NCBI RefSeq assembly: GCF_958405655.1
Contig: NZ_CATYWO010000003.1
Location: forward strand, 1 to 64,000
Direction of reading: 5' to 3'
Length of the DNA stretch: 64,000 bases
Origin: Ralstonia condita
GTDB taxonomy: Bacteria > Pseudomonadota > Gammaproteobacteria > Burkholderiales > Burkholderiaceae
Both the position numbers and the translations under genes were made by a program. Shown here one piece after another: positions 62,151 to 64,000 of this stretch. The notes beneath the pieces are model-generated. The model worked only from the letters and a program-made list of their open reading frames with translations, did not search any database and was not told the DNA's origin. Position 1 is the first letter of the stretch. Each line of letters starts with the position of its first letter.

Positions 62151-62231
62151 GGTGGCAGGCCGCGCGTTGGCGGCGAGAGAAGCTCGGAAAGCACTCATTG
62201 TAGAGCGAGCGGTGCCGGCCCGCCCCACCCG

Positions 62232-63125
62232 TCAATAGAGACCGGGCAAGCCTTCCGGGCGATGCTTGAAGCGCTTGTGCACCCAGTAATACTCGCTGAT
62301 GCGCGGACGGATCGCGTCTTCAAAGAAGGCGTTCATGCGGCGCGTGTCGGCGGTAAGGTCGCCGGTGGGGTAGTTCTCCCACGCCGGCAGGATGCGCAGC
62401 GCGTAGCCCTCGTAATTGGGCAGGATCTCGGTGTACATCGGGATGACCTTGGCGCCCGTCATCGACGCCATGCGCGGAATGGCATTGAGCGTCAGCGCCG
62501 GCACACCGAAGAACGGCACGAACTCCGAGTCGCGCTCGCCGAAATCCATGTCGGAAATCAGCTGCAGCGCCTCGCCGCGCTTGATGGTGCGCATGATCTG
62601 GCGGATGTTTTCATTGCGCGACACCATGGTCGCGCCAAAGCGGCTGCGCAGCGCCTTGATCGCATCGTCCAGCACCGGATTGGCCATGCGCGTGTACAGC
62701 GAACAGCCAGCGTTGCCGACGTGCTTGCGCAGGTAGTCCGTCAGCGCCAGCGCGCCGATTTCCACGCCCGACAGGTGCAGCGTGACGAGGATGTGCGGCT
62801 TGCCATGCAATGCCGGCAGATTGGCCTGATCGTCGATCCTGACCACGCGGTTCAGGCGCTTCTCCGAAGCAAACCACGCGAACGAGCGCTCGGCAAAGCT
62901 GCGGAACACCTTGCGGAATACCTCATGCGCAATGGCCTCGCGCTCGGCGTCGGACTTCTCGGGGAAGCACGCCTTGAGGTTGGCCAGCACCACGCGGCGG
63001 CGGCTGTTCGGAATGCGGTACAGCAGCCCGCCCAGTCCCTCGCCGAAGCGCGCGACGAAGCCGTAGGGGAAAAAGGACAGCAGCCGCAGAAAGCCGAGTC
63101 CGAGGTAGGCAGAAAATCGTTCCAT
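62232..63125 (-). CDS. Lipid A biosynthesis acyltransferase (LpxL/HtrB family), distal copy
   Basis: About 297 residues from the ATG at 63125 (MERFSAYLGLGFLRLLSFFP). One N-terminal membrane anchor; the catalytic HX4E is in TLHLSGVEIGAL; DMDFGERDSEFVPFFGVPA is a conserved acceptor loop. It adds a secondary acyl chain to lipid A. The upstream neighbour is a second family member, so the two probably act one after the other. Confidence 0.92.
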   Translation of the reverse strand: MERFSAYLGLGFLRLLSFFPYGFVARFGEGLGGLLYRIPNSRRRVVLANLKACFPEKSDAEREAIAHEVFRKVFRSFAERSFAWFASEKRLNRVVRIDDQANLPALHGKPHILVTLHLSGVEIGALALTDYLRKHVGNAGCSLYTRMANPVLDDAIKALRSRFGATMVSRNENIRQIMRTIKRGEALQLISDMDFGERDSEFVPFFGVPALTLNAIPRMASMTGAKVIPMYTEILPNYEGYALRILPAWENYPTGDLTADTRRMNAFFEDAIRPRISEYYWVHKRFKHRPEGLPGLY

Positions 63126-63136
63126 AAAGTCCAGCG

Positions 63137-63988
63137 TCAGGCTCCAGCGGGCGGGGCAACCGCGCCCTCGGGATGCTTGTAACGGTTGTAGCCCCACAGA
63201 TATTGCGTGGGGGCCAGGGCAATCAATTGTTCGATGTCGGCGTTGATCCGGCCGGCGGCGGCGGCCACGTCCCCGGGCAACGTTTCAATCACGCGCATGT
63301 GGGCACGATAGCCGCGACCGCGCGGCAGGCGCTCGCCAAACATCAGCACGATCGGTGCGCCGGTCAGGCGATGCAGCCGGTGCACCAGCGTCATCGTATA
63401 GGCGGGCTTGCCGAAGAACGGCGCCCACACGCCCTCGCCGGCGGTGGGCGTCTGGTCGGGCAGGATACCGACGGCCTCGCCGCGCTTGAGCGCGCGCACC
63501 ACCATCCGCACACCGCGCGGATCGGCCGGCGCCATGTGCATGTTCGGCCGCGTGCGCATGGCCTCGATCCAGTTGCGCAGCCGCGCCTGATGCGGCGGCT
63601 TGAACATCGCCGTGATCGGGCGGCGCTGGGCATAGGCCTGCGGCAGCACCTCGAAGCAGCCCAGGTGCGGGGTCAGGAAAATGATGCCGCGGCCGTTCTC
63701 GAGCAGGCGTTCGTACGTCGGCCAGCAGTCGTCCAGCAGGCCGGGGGCGATCTTCAAGGCATTCTTGCGCACCCAGAAGTACGGCATCTCGAAGACCATG
63801 CGGCCGGCGGAACGGGCTGCCTCGTCGAGCATGGCGGGGGTGACGTCCGGATAGGCGTGGCGGAAGTTGGCGATGAGCCGGTCGTGATAGCGGCCCGGCA
63901 CCTTCGCGGCCAGCGCCCCCAACCAGCCGCCCAGCGCCTGCAGCCACGCAAGGGGCCAGCGTGAAAACAGCCAGAACAGGAAGGTCAT
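63137..63988 (-). CDS. Lipid A biosynthesis acyltransferase (LpxL/HtrB family), proximal copy
   Basis: 283 residues. N-terminal anchor FLFWLFSRWPLAWLQALGGWL; catalytic HX4E in TPHLGCFEVLPQAYA; DQTPTAGEGVWAPFFGKPA and the C-terminal YLWGYNRYKHPEG are conserved. It ends 11 bases before the start of the next acyltransferase. The promoter lies beyond the right edge. Confidence 0.93.
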   Translation of the reverse strand: MTFLFWLFSRWPLAWLQALGGWLGALAAKVPGRYHDRLIANFRHAYPDVTPAMLDEAARSAGRMVFEMPYFWVRKNALKIAPGLLDDCWPTYERLLENGRGIIFLTPHLGCFEVLPQAYAQRRPITAMFKPPHQARLRNWIEAMRTRPNMHMAPADPRGVRMVVRALKRGEAVGILPDQTPTAGEGVWAPFFGKPAYTMTLVHRLHRLTGAPIVLMFGERLPRGRGYRAHMRVIETLPGDVAAAAGRINADIEQLIALAPTQYLWGYNRYKHPEGAVAPPAGA

Positions 63989-64000
63989 GCGTGCTTGCGC

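Overview
The window looks like a chromosomal segment from a GC-rich betaproteobacterium of the Burkholderiaceae, most likely Ralstonia. This is inferred from the glmS-glmU-ttcA block, the argC/xth/pyrE/dapF/lpxL gene set, the Gram-negative porins and the overall protein character; no database search was possible. It has two halves. Positions 1 to about 35,430 are accessory DNA. Positions about 35,456 to 64,000 are ordinary housekeeping and metabolic DNA.

The accessory half ends right beside the 3' end of glmS, the classical attTn7 target. At its far left are a TnsC-like ATPase with degraded nucleotide-binding motifs and two TnsD/TniQ-family genes. They read away from glmS, as in Tn7. The second tniQ is cut by the end of an IS66-family element. 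A 23-bp-periodic array of CCGTATACGG palindromes sits next to glmS and could be transposase-binding sites. No tnsA or tnsB was seen. The simplest reading is a decayed Tn7-like element, or nested elements, loaded with cargo.

The cargo, left to right: a HAD-like protein with Asn in place of the nucleophilic Asp; a two-repeat DUF6471 protein; an EAL/CSS cyclic-di-GMP phosphodiesterase; an AraC-controlled catabolic cluster (BKACE, MFS, quinone oxidoreductase, TauD dioxygenase, porin, hydrolase, DsbA-like protein, Rieske protein); a convergent IclR-controlled cluster with a second BKACE, an MFS transporter, two SDRs and a DMT exporter; IS3-family elements and remnants; and a metal-transport cluster (OprB porin, unusual Nramp, CDF). 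The OprB and Nramp genes each have a leader with a short 'MDS' peptide ORF running straight into mutually exclusive hairpins. The region next to glmS holds DUF2971, small unknown proteins, an orphan FitA-like antitoxin, and a decayed E1 (ThiF)-JAB pair that resembles the end of a type II CBASS or related conjugation operon.

The core half contains: glmS and glmU (UDP-GlcNAc synthesis); ttcA (tRNA thiolation); a ketopantoate-reductase-like gene; a TetR-controlled tripartite ABC exporter whose outer-membrane gene is flanked by two inverted copies of a ~200-bp palindromic repeat; an arginine-catabolism cluster (ALDH7-type dehydrogenase, LysR, ornithine aminotransferase, arginase); folB with a pteridine-reductase-like SDR; a MidA-type methyltransferase; AmpG; an M48 protease; a YdcF protein; argC, xth, pyrE, ppk2, dapF and two lipid A acyltransferases. 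Most genes are complete.
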